DNA of 64,000 bases from Sinotaia quadrata. Its lineage: Eukaryota > Mollusca > Gastropoda > Architaenioglossa > Viviparidae. The stretch covers positions 53,419,391 to 53,483,390 of the forward strand of contig CM054179.1 of NCBI GenBank assembly GCA_028829895.1. Direction: 5' to 3'. The position numbers and the translations under genes are program-made. Below the pieces are notes generated by a model, which had not been told where the DNA came from, made no database searches, and saw only the letters and a list, made by a program, of their open reading frames with translations. Below, piece by piece: positions 10,376-22,779 of this stretch; the first letter of the stretch is position 1; every line of letters begins with the position of its first letter.

Positions 10376-11127
10376 CTGAGTTTTAGTGTGCATATGTTAA
10401 ATTTTCCTCACATAATTATAAGAGCTCTTTGGTATCCCTTCCCTTTATATAAAGATGTGACAATCAAGTTGTAAAGGTAATCTTCCTCAATTTATTTATT
10501 TTTCGCTAAAAATCTGACTGGATCGAATATATTTAAATACATTATTTATTAGCTCTAAAGTTAGATAAACTAGAATATTTTGTCCAGCACTGACATATGT
10601 TAATTTTACTGAAGGAAATTTGCTAACTTCTTCCTGGAATAAACTTAACTTAATCATCCGTTACACATTAAAACATGAGAAATGTGTAGATATTAGCTAG
10701 TGTCCACTAAAGACCTTTACACTATGTCACTCCTGTTGTAGTCGTAATCATGATATTCCCGTTGATTGGACTAAATTAGTAGTCCCGGACGACTAGTCGT
10801 TGTAGTAGACACGGATGACTAGTCATTGGCTAGTTTAGAAAGCACACTTGGTCATATGTCGTTGGATAGTTCAGAAAGAACAATACTAGTTTTGGGTCGC
10901 ATGTCTTTGGCTAGTTGAGGAGACACAATTACGAGTTTTAGGTCACAAGTCGTTTGTCGCAAGGTACCTTGAGGTGACTTTATAATAACCCATTATAACA
11001 AAGATTTACTAATTAAGGATATAGCACATGTATAAAGTGCTGCTATAAGGATACATAGAAAATGAGATGATATATTATCAATACAATTTATGACGACACA
11101 CAAAATGTAGTTAAGCTACACTCACAG
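10375..11127. other. Non-coding stretch
   Basis: AT-rich. Three loose copies of an approximately 60-bp sequence around GACTAGTCNTTGG and TAGTTNAGAAAGCACA occur at 10780-10950. No gene seen. Confidence 0.45.

Positions 11128-11194
<67 letters not shown>
11128..11194. repeat. (ATCT)n microsatellite
   Basis: About 16 uninterrupted tetranucleotide units. Confidence 0.99.
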
Positions 11195-11371
11195 CTTTCT
11201 CTTGTAGACCGAAAGAAGTGAACGGATGAATGAACGAAAGCATCGACTAGGTATTTAGCAAAAGAGAGTTGTGCTCGTTTATCTGTATCTGGCCTTTTAA
11301 CAGTGCCCAAACAAAACTACTTTTGCCAATTTCAAGGGATTAATCCACGAACCATGGATTAGTCATATTGT

Positions 11372-11530
11372 GAGTGAACACGAATACGTCATTGTCTGAC
11401 AGACCAGTAAGTGAATACAAATAAGTCATTGCCTGACAGACCAGTAAGTGAACACGAATACGTCTTTGCCTGACAGACCAGTAAGTGAATACAAATAAGT
11501 CATTGCCTGAGAGACCAGTAAGTGAACACA
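11372..11530. repeat. Minisatellite, 37-bp unit in a 74-bp A-B-A-B higher-order pattern
   Basis: Four full 37-bp copies ending in GACAGACCAGTAAG. Type A begins TGAACACGAATACGT and type B begins TGAATACAAATAAGT; they alternate A-B-A-B, so the last amplification step duplicated a 74-bp dimer. Confidence 0.9.
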
Positions 11531-12825
11531 AACGCACTGTACGGACACTGGCTAATCTGAACAGAATCCAGAGTCCATTGAGAACGGGTGTCTGCCAGAC
11601 CTATCTCTGATGAACCGTAAAGTGTTAGTTTAATGGAATGTATTAGTGAGGCAGTAATAAAAATCCTTAGAACAATCTAGACATAACCGTCCACCACACA
11701 GACAAAGTAGATGGTTAATTGGTTAACGTCTTGTGTTGCTTTTTATAGAGGAAGTTGAACCTCAAGCCAGTGATACATTTTTCGTGATAAACGTATGAAT
11801 GTAACATTGTCGATCTTTGGCACAAAGTTCTAAGCGAGAAAAAAACACGTCATCAGGCAGTGCTCATGCGCGGGACCTGGAGATAACCTTAGCAACAGAT
11901 CACAAGATGGCCCGGTTCCTGGTAGCTCGTGTCGGGATGCAAAAAAAAAAGGGAGGAAGTTGAGATAAATATTGTCATAGCTTGTGATAAACAAACTCCT
12001 CACATTTCTACCCTTCAGATACTTTTAACCCTACATTTTCAGGCATATGCTCCTTTTATGGGGAGTATTTGCCTGATATTTCTTTGTTAATTTCTCATGT
12101 CTACTAGTTTCAATTCTTTAAAATAATATCTAATAAATTTAATGTGCACTGTTTTATTCTTCTCTGACATTTACCTTCAACACGTTTATGACGAGAGAAG
12201 GTGTGCACCCATTTTAGCGTCGCACTTCAGTTCGTCATTGCAGCAATGATGGGGTTAAAATTTACCTTAATGAACAGCAGGCAGAAATATCCGTTAAAGT
12301 AAGTTAGTTCATCGTGTCGAGAATTCAACCAGTCAAGTTATTTCTGTCGCGATCTGAATTGTAGATTTACAACCTTCCTCGTCTCTTACTTCTTCCCATT
12401 CTGTTTCTCTTTCTTTTCTTTCTTTCCACCACACCCGCAAAGAAAAAACTAAAATAAGGTTGATGATGTTGACTTTGTTACTGACATTAATGTAAAACCC
12501 ACAACTATAAAAAGTATCTGCTTTCGTTTGGTTTTTTTGAGCCTGTGGGCTCTGCTAGATGTGTAATGTAAAACCGAATCCGTAATTTATAACTGAGTGC
12601 TAATTTGACTGGGACTTGAAACCTATTTCATGTCTGGCTATCCTAGAATAGCACATTGATCTGAGAAGCTTGGATTGCTAGAGGAGAGACAATAATAAGG
12701 TAGCTAAATGTGGGTTAAGATTATGTGGGGAATTTCCGGTTGAAGTAGAAAGACAGTCCTGTGATAGCTATGCCAAACAGAAGAAATAGTAATGGCGTGT
12801 GTAATACTGCACAACACAGCAGTAC
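11531..12825. other. Non-coding stretch
   Basis: Unique-looking AT-rich sequence. I see no gene, no array and no RNA gene in it. Confidence 0.5.
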
Positions 12826-12955
12826 ATTCACAAAATGAAGGAACATTTAAAAAATAACTGAATTAAATTAAAGCAATGCTCTACGGCGCAGTCTATTCGC
12901 AAAATGAAGGAACATTTCAAAAATACCTGAATTAAATTAAAGCAAAGCACTATAG
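12826..12955. repeat. Two-copy direct repeat, about 70-bp unit
   Basis: CAAAATGAAGGAACATTT and CTGAATTAAATTAAAGCAA occur twice at the same spacing, about 70 bp apart, with a few substitutions. Confidence 0.85.
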
Positions 12956-13171
12956 TAGTGAATAGAAGAAACCGAAGTCATTTTAGAAACTAAATTAAAC
13001 TTCTATGCAGTAACTGTCTCGTGTTGAAAATAACATAAATTAAATAGTTCCTGTAGGAAATATTGGTCGATAAATAAAATAACAAAAAATGTAAGTCTCG
13101 CATTTTGCATCAGAGGAAAGATAGACTTAAGTTCAAAGAATTCGACAAAAGTCTAATTTTACTATCTTCTT

Positions 13172-13240
13172 AAACGCGCGCGCGCACACACACACACGCA
13201 CGCACGCACGCACGCGCGCGCTCACACACTCTCTCTCACT
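13172..13240. repeat. (CG)n(CA)n(GCAC)n compound microsatellite
   Basis: Alternating purine-pyrimidine tract: GC repeats, CA repeats, GCAC repeats, GC repeats, then CTCT. A potential Z-DNA-forming sequence. Confidence 0.95.
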
Positions 13241-13454
13241 TTGTAATTACGTTTGCATTACCAGGAAATTGGAAATTATAGGTTAGCTCACTAACGATAA
13301 CTATATACAAGACCGGTTACTACAGCAAAGGAAAATAGTTTAATTCTTTTACTATAGTATTATAATATTTTTAGGGTTGGGCGGGTGTTTATTTTTACAA
13401 ATAAATAAAACTCTTACTTAAAATGGCAAATTAGTATAAGGAACACTAGCACAT

Positions 13455-13566
13455 AACATATACTATTACATATAATGATATGATATAATGAATTAGGTGC
13501 AATTAATATAACATATACTATTACATATAATTATATGATATAATGAATTAGGTGCAATTAATATAA
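13455..13566. repeat. Two-copy direct repeat, 55-bp unit
   Basis: AACATATACTATTACATATA and ATGAATTAGGTGCAATTAAT occur twice, 55 bp apart, with one substitution (ATGAT versus ATTAT). Confidence 0.9.
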
Positions 13567-14639
13567 CTGGAGATATGCAATCAGCGGCGTTACTGTTATC
13601 GTGAAAACACAGCTTTCTTTCAGCTATAATCGCCCGCATCTTTTATAATTTTAAAATACGTTTCTGCAGGAAGCTGTTATGAAATTTGTATTATCCCCAA
13701 CAGCAGCTGTTATTTATATTTTAATGGCTGTATCCTAAACTTGGTCGTACGAATGAAAAAAGTGATAATTTGTCAAATAATCGTCTCTTTTCTTTTCCTT
13801 TGTTCAAGTGTCAACATAAGAAAAATAATTACATCTAGCCGCGTGCGACCATAACCCCCAGAAAAAAAAGATTCAGACTCATTTTGAAATGTTTAATATT
13901 TGTTTGTAATGACGTGATTTTGTCGTATTGCACAAAGTTTAAGGGTTGAATATGACTGTTAGTGCCAATGGCGACTGCTTCACTTTAAAGCATTTATAAA
14001 CAGTCTAGTGGCGTCTGTAATGTAGTAATGCAACTCAGTGTCATCTAGAGGTCAAGCGTCGCCAAGACAGAAAGAAAATTGTTTCAAAGTTGGCAGGATA
14101 GGAACAATTTTAGAGTTATCCCTCTTTGAACTTCCTACCAGCTGTCAAATTTCACTCCTTCAGCTTGGGTCAGGTTCAGAAAGGAAGCGTTCTGACACGT
14201 GATATGGAATACAGTGTGAACAGAGGGTCATTAAATAATTAAACAGACGCATACAAACACGTGCGCGCGCACGTACACACAAACGGTACTGGTCTGGAAA
14301 AGCGGTCGATGGGCGAGCATTTGGTGGCGTAAATAAGCGTTTGATAGGAATTCCAAGTCCAGGAGCAAAGAGTTATGGCCAAAAAATATAGATAACTCTT
14401 GACGTCTGATGCCAGATAACTCTTACGTGAAGAGCTCTTCTACTGCTAAGGATTGAAAGCTGTAATGCTGATCTGAGGGGGGAAAAAAGGGAGTGGTGTT
14501 AAAAAGAATATTTTCATAAAAGATTACAAAAAAATCATATGAACAGAAAAAAATTGACAGAAACATAGATATGCACATGTGCATGGTTAAGTATGATATT
14601 CTTGGGACTGACACACCAATGTTAACTTGCGTTCATATT
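13567..14639. other. Non-coding stretch
   Basis: No supported gene. A 16-bp perfect palindrome, ACGTGCGCGCGCACGT, lies at 14259-14274. Confidence 0.45.
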
Positions 14640-15005
14640 TCTTCGGTCAAGTAAGTATTGGGATAAGTGTATTATGTTTGTGTGCACGAATGTGATTGTA
14701 ACCGTGTACATATATATACATTTGTAGGTAGGTATATAGATAAATATGTATAAGAGTGTGCAGAATATGTGTAAATATATATGTATGTGGGTGTGTAAAT
14801 ATGTGTAAATATACATGTATACGACTATGTAAGGTCGGTAAATATGTGTGAATATATATATATATGTATGCAGGTATATAAATATGTGTGTGTAGGTGCA
14901 TATACATATGAATGCATAGATATTGTGTGCGTATTTGTCTACGTATGTATATATATGTGTATGTAGATATGTAAATACACTGTGTGTGTGAATGCATGTG
15001 TGTAT
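14640..15005. repeat. TATG/TGTG-rich simple sequence
   Basis: Low-complexity alternating TA/TG sequence (TATATGTATG, TGTAAATATG and similar) without a strict period. Minus-strand open frames of Y, I, T and H are compositional artefacts. Confidence 0.85.
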
Positions 15006-15028
15006 GAATGAATAACAGTCAAATGAGT

Positions 15029-15283
15029 TTAAAAGGTTTTGAAATTGTATGGTTTAATGATAAAATAAAACGGACGACGTTAAAAGGTTTTGAAATTGTA
15101 TGGTTTAATGATAAAATAAAACGGACGACGTTAAAAGGTTTTGAAATTGTATGGTTTAATGATAAAATAAAACGGACGACGTTAAAAGGTTTTGAAATTG
15201 TATGGTTTAATGATAAAATAAAACGGACGACGTTAAAAGGTTTTGAAATTGTATGGTTTAATGATAAAATAAAACGGACGACG
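15029..15283. repeat. Minisatellite, 51-bp unit, 5 identical copies
   Basis: Five copies of a 51-bp unit containing TTAAAAGGTTTTGAAATTGT and ATGGTTTAATGATAAAATAA with no differences that I can see. The period is 17 codons, giving an ATG-started 121-codon frame (15008-15373) with five copies of a 17-residue unit beginning LKGFEIVW and a unique C-terminal tail. There is no donor, acceptor, known domain or homology to support expression, so I record it as a repeat with an incidental frame. Confidence 0.95.
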
Positions 15284-15373
15284 CGCTCAACGTCGAAACA
15301 TTATGAGTTAGGTTATAACATTCAAAAACAATGGGTACGACTTCCCACAGTTCAGATGTTTATTTCAAAATGA

Positions 15374-16725
15374 AATATAATGGTATATTGTTGTCTCCCT
15401 TACACAAATACTGAGTAACACACTAACAAGTAAACCACACAAATATGAACATTATACATACGCATAAAATATATAATAAACAGAAATGTTCAAACGAACT
15501 TTTGCAAGATGCATGTAGTGAATTATTCACAGAATAAATATTATTATATTTTATAATTATTTCATGCAATTTCTAATGACTAACAACTTGACTGCTGATA
15601 GCTTAGAGAGCAATAAATTCTGCACTGTCCCAGTCAGAGGAAAATGCCGACGTTTGCTTGTGAATGAAGAAAACTGCGCCACAGGAAACAATATTCTAAT
15701 ACCTAGGTATTACCAGAGTAGTTGGCGTGACCAAGTCCGCAGTTAGGTTTCTTTTAGTTTCGAAAGACAGACATAAAAGTCACGCAACAGATATACCAGA
15801 TTACATTTATTAGATGAAATAGAAAAAAAAACCTCTTTAAATCATGTCCCTAAAATAACCAGAAATATATTGTTTTGGGGATAAAATAAAGAAAACTTAC
15901 TTAACCATGTACATAACCATATAACCAACCCACCCAAAAAAGAATCAAAATGAAACTAAAATAAAAGTAAATAAAATTTTCTAAAAAAATATAAATTATG
16001 TCCTACAAACAAAAAAAAATAAAAAAGGAAAGAAGAAAAAATGAATAGATTTATGCAGGAATAACTGGGGAAACGTCAGCGTATCACGTATCTACAAGAA
16101 CTATAAGTATTTGTATTATCTTGGAATAAGAGTGATGTTTTCAAATCCCTACGAGACCGTTTCAATTTACAAATGAGAAAGTCTGAAAGCACTTAAATCT
16201 TGTTTTCGTCTCAGAATGCAATATGAGAGAAAGGGAAATGTTAGCCAGAGGCAGAAACTCATAAACAAACTACATAAAAAGCCCAGTTAGACTCTACTAA
16301 CCATTTGTCAAATTAAACATTATAGGAATCGGTCCATTTACGTATACGTGTAACTTATACCCATAACTCTCTGGTGGAAACTATATTTAGCTGCGTTCTA
16401 CCTCTAGCGTGAAATTAATCCGAGGTTAAAGCAGTGCATTCCTCAAAACTTTGAAAATCTGAAACACGTGTGCATGCTTGAGAAGGCGTGAACGATCTTT
16501 TTCCTTAGCTGAATATAATTTAGACATTGTTCTCTCTTTGTATTTGGTAGTAATGTAAACCTTCCAACGGCCAATGTGTACTTTGCCTTTATTTTAATTT
16601 TATTGTTATATCTATTGGTTTGTGGCTATGTAAGATGAGGAATCTGCATTGTTTTGTTAGCCATAATTTATTGTTCATGTTCACAACTAACAAACAACGG
16701 ATTAAAACAATCTCAGCAATCTCAA
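15374..16725. other. Non-coding stretch, A-rich
   Basis: A-runs at 15820-16030. A 60-codon frame at 15564-15746 has no recognisable domain. Nothing else supported. Confidence 0.45.
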
Positions 16726-16869
<144 letters not shown>

Positions 16870-17024
16870 GGAGCGCCATTTTGAAAAAAAAACTTTAAGC
16901 AGTCAAGAGTGTTTAGACATATCGGCGTAACAATGTACGAATATAACCAGACAAGTTTGTACTCTTGAGAATGATTCACAAATACTATAAAACAAATAAA
17001 GCTATTATATGGAGTGGACAAAAC

Positions 17025-17045
17025 ATATATATATATATATATATA
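17025..17045. repeat. (AT)n microsatellite
   Basis: About 10 AT units. Confidence 0.95.
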
Positions 17046-17127
17046 CGCATACATACTGCATAGGTTGGAATGAGTTTGACTGTACATTCACAGGTTAAAA
17101 TAAGTTACATAATAACAGTTTTTAGAA

Positions 17128-17250
17128 CTATTCTTGTTGCTGGAAAAAGCTGTCAAGAGTACTGTTCAAGTTGTCAATTGTCTCTTTGTATCTGAGCTTC
17201 AGTGGCAGAGCATTCCGGGTAGACGGACCATGAAAATAATATTATCTGTA
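17128..17250 (-). pseudogene. Non-LTR retrotransposon ORF2 C-terminal relic
   Basis: On the minus strand, TTTCATGGTCCG onward reads FHGPSTRNALPLKLRYKETI, then about 15 more residues (through STLDSFF) to a stop at 17128-17130. This matches the short C-terminal signature after the RT domain of LINE-type elements of the CR1, Jockey and L2 kind: an aromatic residue, GP, then N-x-LP followed by a helix ending near a phenylalanine pair. An in-frame stop lies just upstream at about 17255, and no RT domain follows, so it is a decayed 5'-truncated copy. The family cannot be named from this piece. Confidence 0.55.
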
Positions 17251-18424
17251 AAGCTCAGTATTCCTGCTGAGAGTTTTGAAACGGCAAGAATTAGTGGATG
17301 AGTGCTGAGTGCATGCGACATCAGATAAGGGGGCGAATTTCGTACAGACGGCTTAAAGAAAACTAAGATAGAGGAGAGGTTGTGTATTCGAGTCTCCTTT
17401 GAAGAGGTACCCTGGAGGCTGTGGATGGGATCGGAGTGGGGTATCTAATAATAATCCTGAGGAAGCTGTGGAGAAGTGACGTGATGGAATCAGTTTGGGG
17501 TGCTCGAAGAAGGATCCCAGCTCCAGTAGATTGCACTCAGTAAAGTAAAAAAAAAAAAAAAAACATGCAAAAAGAACCTGTATTTAAATTGGAAATCACC
17601 ATAAGTAGTGAACAACAACCATCAAGAAATGTTTTGTGGAAATGCGAATTACAAGTTTGCCAAACCAAACCTATTGACTGTACGTTGGTCGGATGAAAAA
17701 TTAATATTTGTTCTATATAGTATTACATTCGTTTCAACGTTTCATACTGAGCAGGACAAAATAATGTATACATGATAAATTGGCAGTTAACGCTATATCA
17801 GTTATATCAGGTTTCTGTTTACTTTTGATCATTTATGCACGACAACAAAGCTAAGCCTCAGAAAATTTCTCTTTTAAAATTAGTAAGCTGCCAAGCGAGG
17901 AACGCATGTGTTAATGCCAGAGATATCTAACTACTTATCAATGAAGGAACTTTAATCATAATGAATTACAAGTGCAGATACCGTCCCAACAAATTTAGAC
18001 AGCGCGCGCGCACACGCTCGCACGCACACAAAAGTAAAATCAAATCACTACCGTGGCAAAGTGAATCCTAAGGCAGATTTTGATATTTTTCTTTATTGTC
18101 AGTTATTTCTCTATTTGGAAGTAGAGAGATCGAATCATTTACAAAGTACAAGAACCACAAGTTTGTGTATGTAATGAAAGTCGTTTAGAGAAAATCAGAG
18201 TCAAAGACTAGTCACAAAATCTGGCAGTTTGCCGTTGTGTATACCCGACTCCAGTGGAAGGCTTGTCACTGGCTTTTGTAACTTTTCTTCCAATGCTGCA
18301 TTTTAGCGGCTTTGAAATGATGTGTTGTTTACTATCAATACTCTTGGAATAAAATTAAATCATTTGGTATCAAAATGCTTACAGTTCAGTTTATAGATTG
18401 CATTTATCACTTAATATTTCCAGT
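17251..18424. other. Non-coding stretch with poly-A and CG/CA microsatellite
   Basis: The part up to about 17540 may still belong to the LINE relic. An A-run of about 17 lies at 17547-17563. A GC/CA alternating tract lies at 18001-18030. No gene seen. Confidence 0.4.
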
Positions 18425-18945
18425 ACTGCGAGATAATATTTTAGCTCAGTATAGATTAATGCGATAATATTTTAGCTCAGAAAGGATTAATGCAATAATA
18501 ATTTAGCTCAGCATGGATTAATGCGATAATATTTGAGATAACTATGGATTAATGCCATAATATTTTAAATCAGAATGGATTAATGTAAAAGCGATAGTAT
18601 TTTAGCTCAAGTATGGATTAATGTGATAGTATTTTAACTCATTGTGGATTAATGTAAAAGAGTTAGCATTTTAGCAATAATCCATTCTGAGTTAAAATTA
18701 TATTGCATTAATCCATACTGAGCTAAAATTATATTGCATTAATCCATACTGAGCTAAAATTATATTGCATTAATCCATACTGAGCTAAAATTATATTGCA
18801 TTAATCCATACTGAGCTAAAATTATATTGCATTAATCCATACTGAGCTAAAACACTATCGCATTAATCCATACTGAGCTAAAATTATATTGCATTAATCC
18901 ATACTGAGCTAAAACACTATCGCATTGTCCATGCTGACTAAACAA
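18425..18945. repeat. Head-to-head inverted tandem array, 31-bp unit
   Basis: The left arm (about 18430-18675) holds seven diverged direct copies of a 31-bp unit, ATATTTTAGCTCAGTATGGA then TTAATGCGATA. The right arm (about 18676-18940) holds eight copies of the exact reverse complement, AATCCATACTGAGCTAAAAT then TATATTGCATT. The right arm is much more homogeneous than the left. The whole can fold into a hairpin of about 250 bp. Confidence 0.95.
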
Positions 18946-19133
18946 GTATTGTATTCTCCACATCACTTGATAAACTGTTACATTTTATAGAAATCGACGA
19001 AGCAGTTCAAACTGTTAAATGTAACAAAACTCGTTTCAAACCAAAACCAAAGTTCAAACAACCGGCTTCATAGAAGGTGGGACTAATTTTCACTCTCGTC
19101 CTTGTTCACATTTGAGTCACACGAGTTAGATCC
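18946..19133. other. Non-coding spacer
   Basis: Nothing recognised. Confidence 0.5.
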
Positions 19134-19310
19134 AACAGCATCATCATAATCATCATCACAACATCATCAACAACCACCACCACATCAACATCTTCGGTCA
19201 TTAACATCATAATCGTAATCCAGAACAATATCAACAGCAACATCATAATCATCATCCACAATATCAACAACAACGACATCATCATCAACATCAACATCAA
19301 CAAAAAGGAA
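19134..19310. repeat. CAT/CAA/CAC trinucleotide-rich tract
   Basis: Imperfect trinucleotide sequence (CATCAT, CAACAA, CACCAC, AATCAT) about 175 bp long. Confidence 0.9.
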
Positions 19311-19776
19311 AATATTAATTCCAATGAAATCAATAAATTGTGTTTCAACCTTAACTGGTGCCAGTCTTAGTTGATGGGATTAGTGTCCAGTCTTAGTTGA
19401 TAGGCTTAGTGTCCAGTCTCTATATATAAATAGTCGGGTCTCGAGAGCTACAGGCCGCGCGGGAACTCAATATTCTTTGTTTAAGATTCCTTGGCTGTTC
19501 AAATCAGTAAGAGTAGGGAGTCCGGGTAATCTTGCACCCGAAAATTCCACCAAACCTCTCAATGTACACCCTCACTTTCCCTACCCTTGGCATTTTATTT
19601 CTCCCTTCCACAACATACATCTCTTTACAACGATTGCGCCAGATTCTAAAATCGGCAAAACCAGGATGCTGACGTGAAACCCAAAGGCATGTGTGATGTC
19701 CTTGAGAAAAAGTACTGTTCCACCATAATGCGCCGTCAATGACTCCAGACGTTTGGCAAAACAATGAGACTTGCAT
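19311..19776. other. Unresolved unique sequence
   Basis: A 28-bp duplication (CAGTCTTAGTTGAT) lies at 19361-19416. The segment 19500-19776 is GC-richer than its neighbours and open in more than one minus-strand frame (for example 19504-19785). It may be the relic of an unrecognised element, but I see no motif to support a gene. Confidence 0.35.
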
Positions 19777-20021
19777 GAGCGCCACATCAAGACAGAACAG
19801 CTAAGGAAAGGTAACTGCTGTGTCAGAGCGCCACATCAAGACAGAACAGCTAAGGAAAGGTAACTGCTGTGTCAGAGCGCCACATCGAGACAGAACAGCT
19901 AAGGAAAGGTAACTGCTGTGTCAGAGCGCCACATCGAGACAGAACAGCTAAGGAAAGGTAACTGCTGTGTCAGAGCGCCACATCGAGACAGAACAGCTAA
20001 GGAAAGGTAACTGCTGTGCCA
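19777..20021. repeat. Minisatellite, 49-bp unit, 5 copies
   Basis: Five copies of a 49-bp unit containing GAGCGCCACATCAAGACAGA and ACAGCTAAGGAAAGGTAACT. The only visible variation is ATCAAGAC in copies 1-2 versus ATCGAGAC in copies 3-5, so the array is young. Each copy contains AAGGTAAC, a donor-like string. Confidence 0.95.
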
Positions 20022-20279
20022 GTTGCTTTTGATTTTATTTTTTTTCATTGGAAGTCAAAGGGTAACTACTTTTAGATATAATAAAAGGCGTTTCCTTAGT
20101 GTTTCAACAAGAACAAGACAATTGCAATGCTCGATTTGTGAAAGCTGTACCTCAGATATGCTTTTACGTTGGTATTCCCAGGTTTGCATTATCAAACGCA
20201 ACATGCTGAAATGCCGGGCACATAACGACATCTTGCTTGTTTTCCCCAAGCTATTCTACTTTAACGCGTATGTTCATTT
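20022..20279. other. Non-coding spacer
   Basis: A 125-codon frame (20023-20400) begins here but ends in simple sequence and has no known domain. Confidence 0.4.
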
Positions 20280-20570
20280 GTGCGTGTTGAATGCATGCAC
20301 ATACTATGCGTGTGTCTGTGTTAATGTACGAGCAATGCATATATATGATTTTATCTACTTGTGTGTTTGTAACTATTCATATATATGTGTGTGTGTGTGA
20401 GAGAGTATGTGCACGTATATGTGTTTATAAAAGTGTGTAGGTATGTAAGCACGTATGTATATGAGTGTGTATATGTATAAGTGAGTGCGTGTGCATACGT
20501 GTATATTGTATGTATATGTATACATATATAAGTGTGTATGTGAATGTGTGTGTCTGTAAAAGTACACAAC
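20280..20570. repeat. TG/TATG-rich simple sequence
   Basis: Low-complexity TGTG/TATG sequence without a strict period. Confidence 0.85.
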
Positions 20571-22220
20571 ATATATCATCACTCAGCCAGAAATGCACTG
20601 AGCATGAACTAGTATTATACTACTAATAGTAGCTGTGGTAGTGCTAGATCAATATGCTGGTTGTGATCAAAGCTAGCTGTTTTCATCAACAAAGGCACTT
20701 CGTCCTCATTACTTGCCACACCCACTCCTATTAGACCGACTGTAACGATGTGTTATTAATTGGTGAGATTCTTGCATGGTATATAATAAACTGGCTGTCG
20801 TTTGCTATAACAGGAGGAACCATGCTTATGTGAGCTCTTCTTTGATGCTGAGAGTCCAGCTGGTTTATCTCCCTTCCATCCTCACAGTTGGTTTTAGTTA
20901 CCGGGCTTGCCTTAAATTAAGCGCCCATTTGGGTCTTCGCGATCTGGGTGACTCCTCGTATTTCCTGGCAACTTAATTATCCTCGCATGGTAGTGGTACT
21001 CTGAAACAAAAACTGGTTTTCATAAGACAACGCAATACACCACAAAACTGGCTGCTCGCAGAGATGGCTATCGGTATGTAAATTATTCAGCAAGATGGAA
21101 CACTGTTCACAGCGCCAAAAATTTTGTTTTTAATGTGCAACATATCTGGCAATAGATACCCGGCAATTTATGGGGTATTAATTGTATTTGATACAAAATC
21201 ACGACCGATAATTAAGTCCAAAAGGTACATTAAAAATGCCTTGCAACAATGATTGAACAGAATTTGCTTTTAAAAGCAAAATATACTGATTTCTTATAAA
21301 ACTTCAGATTTATTTGCAAACTGAATAATTATCTGTTGATATCTGTTTACAGTTGGAGATCTGCAGACTTGTGGTGAAATGTAAGCAGAATTTATTTTAT
21401 TACAAGACGAGGTCGGTAGCTCAGCTTTTAGTCAAAGTAAGAACTATTTACTTAACGATAGATAAAGTAGATAAAGATTGCAGTTGTATCCCAAAAGCAA
21501 TATTTACTCTGATTATGAGATAGGAATTGTAATCGTGCCTTTAGCACAAATGAGCATGTTTATTCTAACAGATAAGAACTGTAACTGTTGTCTTTAGATA
21601 AAGTGAGCAATGTTTGCTCTCAATTAAAAAAAAAAAGAACTGTCTCTGACTTCAGCCAAATGTAAGCAGTGTTGATAACAAGATACAAACTCTAGCCGTG
21701 ACTTTGACTGGAAGTGACCTTGGATTATTTTTATTACCAGAACTATAACATCATGTATAAAGCCTGAAGAACAATTTGACAGTAATAATAAGATAGGAAC
21801 CACACCCATGCCTTTCACTAAAAGGATTAGTGTTTGTGATCCAGAATCCAAGTTGAGGATTAAACCTAAATCAGACACCAGTGGAGTCTATTGGAAGGAA
21901 ACTAAAAATAGCATGAAAACCCCATAATCACAGCAATAAACATTGCTTGGGCACTGACGCAACGTTCAAATAACAGGGTTGTTTCGTTACCTCAGTGTTG
22001 ATTTCACGAAGCCTATCTTCAACGCATAGTTTATCTTTAAGTTAGGAGCCCGACACGACATGCCCCGGCCGCAAGAGATATAAAAAATCTGGTGATTGTA
22101 AGGTCTTGAGAAGGATGGAAGTTAAGAGGGGTGTTAGCTTATGGGTAAATACTTGTATAATATTACATATTTTCTTGAACACCTAATCCACGCTTGTAGT
22201 GGGTAGATTAGGTTAGTACG
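20571..22220. other. Non-coding stretch
   Basis: Unique AT-rich sequence with a faint 75-90 bp periodicity of AGATAAG(A)ACTGTAAC-like segments at 21400-21800. No gene or RNA supported. Confidence 0.4.
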
Positions 22221-22675
22221 TCACCCGTCTTAATTAACAAAATATTGCTTTAACTAGAGCATATATTACCCGTCTTAATTAACAAAATATTGCTTTAACT
22301 AGAGCATGTATTACCCGTCTTAATTAACAAAATATTGCTTTAACTAGAGCATGTATTACCCGTCTTAATTAACAAAATATTGCTTTAACTAGAGCATGTA
22401 TTACCCGTCTTAATTAACAAAATATTGCTTTAACTAGAGCATGTATTACCCGTCTTAATTAACAAAATATTGCTTTAACTAGAGCATGTATTACCCGTCT
22501 TAATTAACAAAATATTGCTTTAACTAGAGCATATATTACCCGTCTTAATTAACAAAATATTGCTTTAACTAGAGCATATATTACCCGTCTTAATTAACAA
22601 AATATTGCTTTAACTAGAGCATATATTACACGTCTTAATTAACAAAATATTGCTTTAACTAGAGCATGTATTACC
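22221..22675. repeat. Minisatellite, 45-bp unit, 10 copies
   Basis: Ten copies of a 45-bp unit containing CCCGTCTTAATTAACAAAAT and ATTGCTTTAACTAGAGCAT. The only variation I see is CATATA versus CATGTA and one CACGTC, so the copies are nearly identical. Each copy has a TTAATTAA palindrome. Confidence 0.98.
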
Positions 22676-22779
22676 TCCCTTCACCAACCTTTTCCTTAGC
22701 ACCTTTTTACCTATTCTACTTCTTTTTCCAGTTTCTCTTTCAGTTCATTTATCTTAGCCATCATTTTTTTTAAAACATA

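Noticed and set aside
19504..19785. 93-codon minus-strand frame with normal-looking composition
   Set aside because: Another frame is also open over the same bases, there is no recognisable motif, and it ends inside the 49-bp array.
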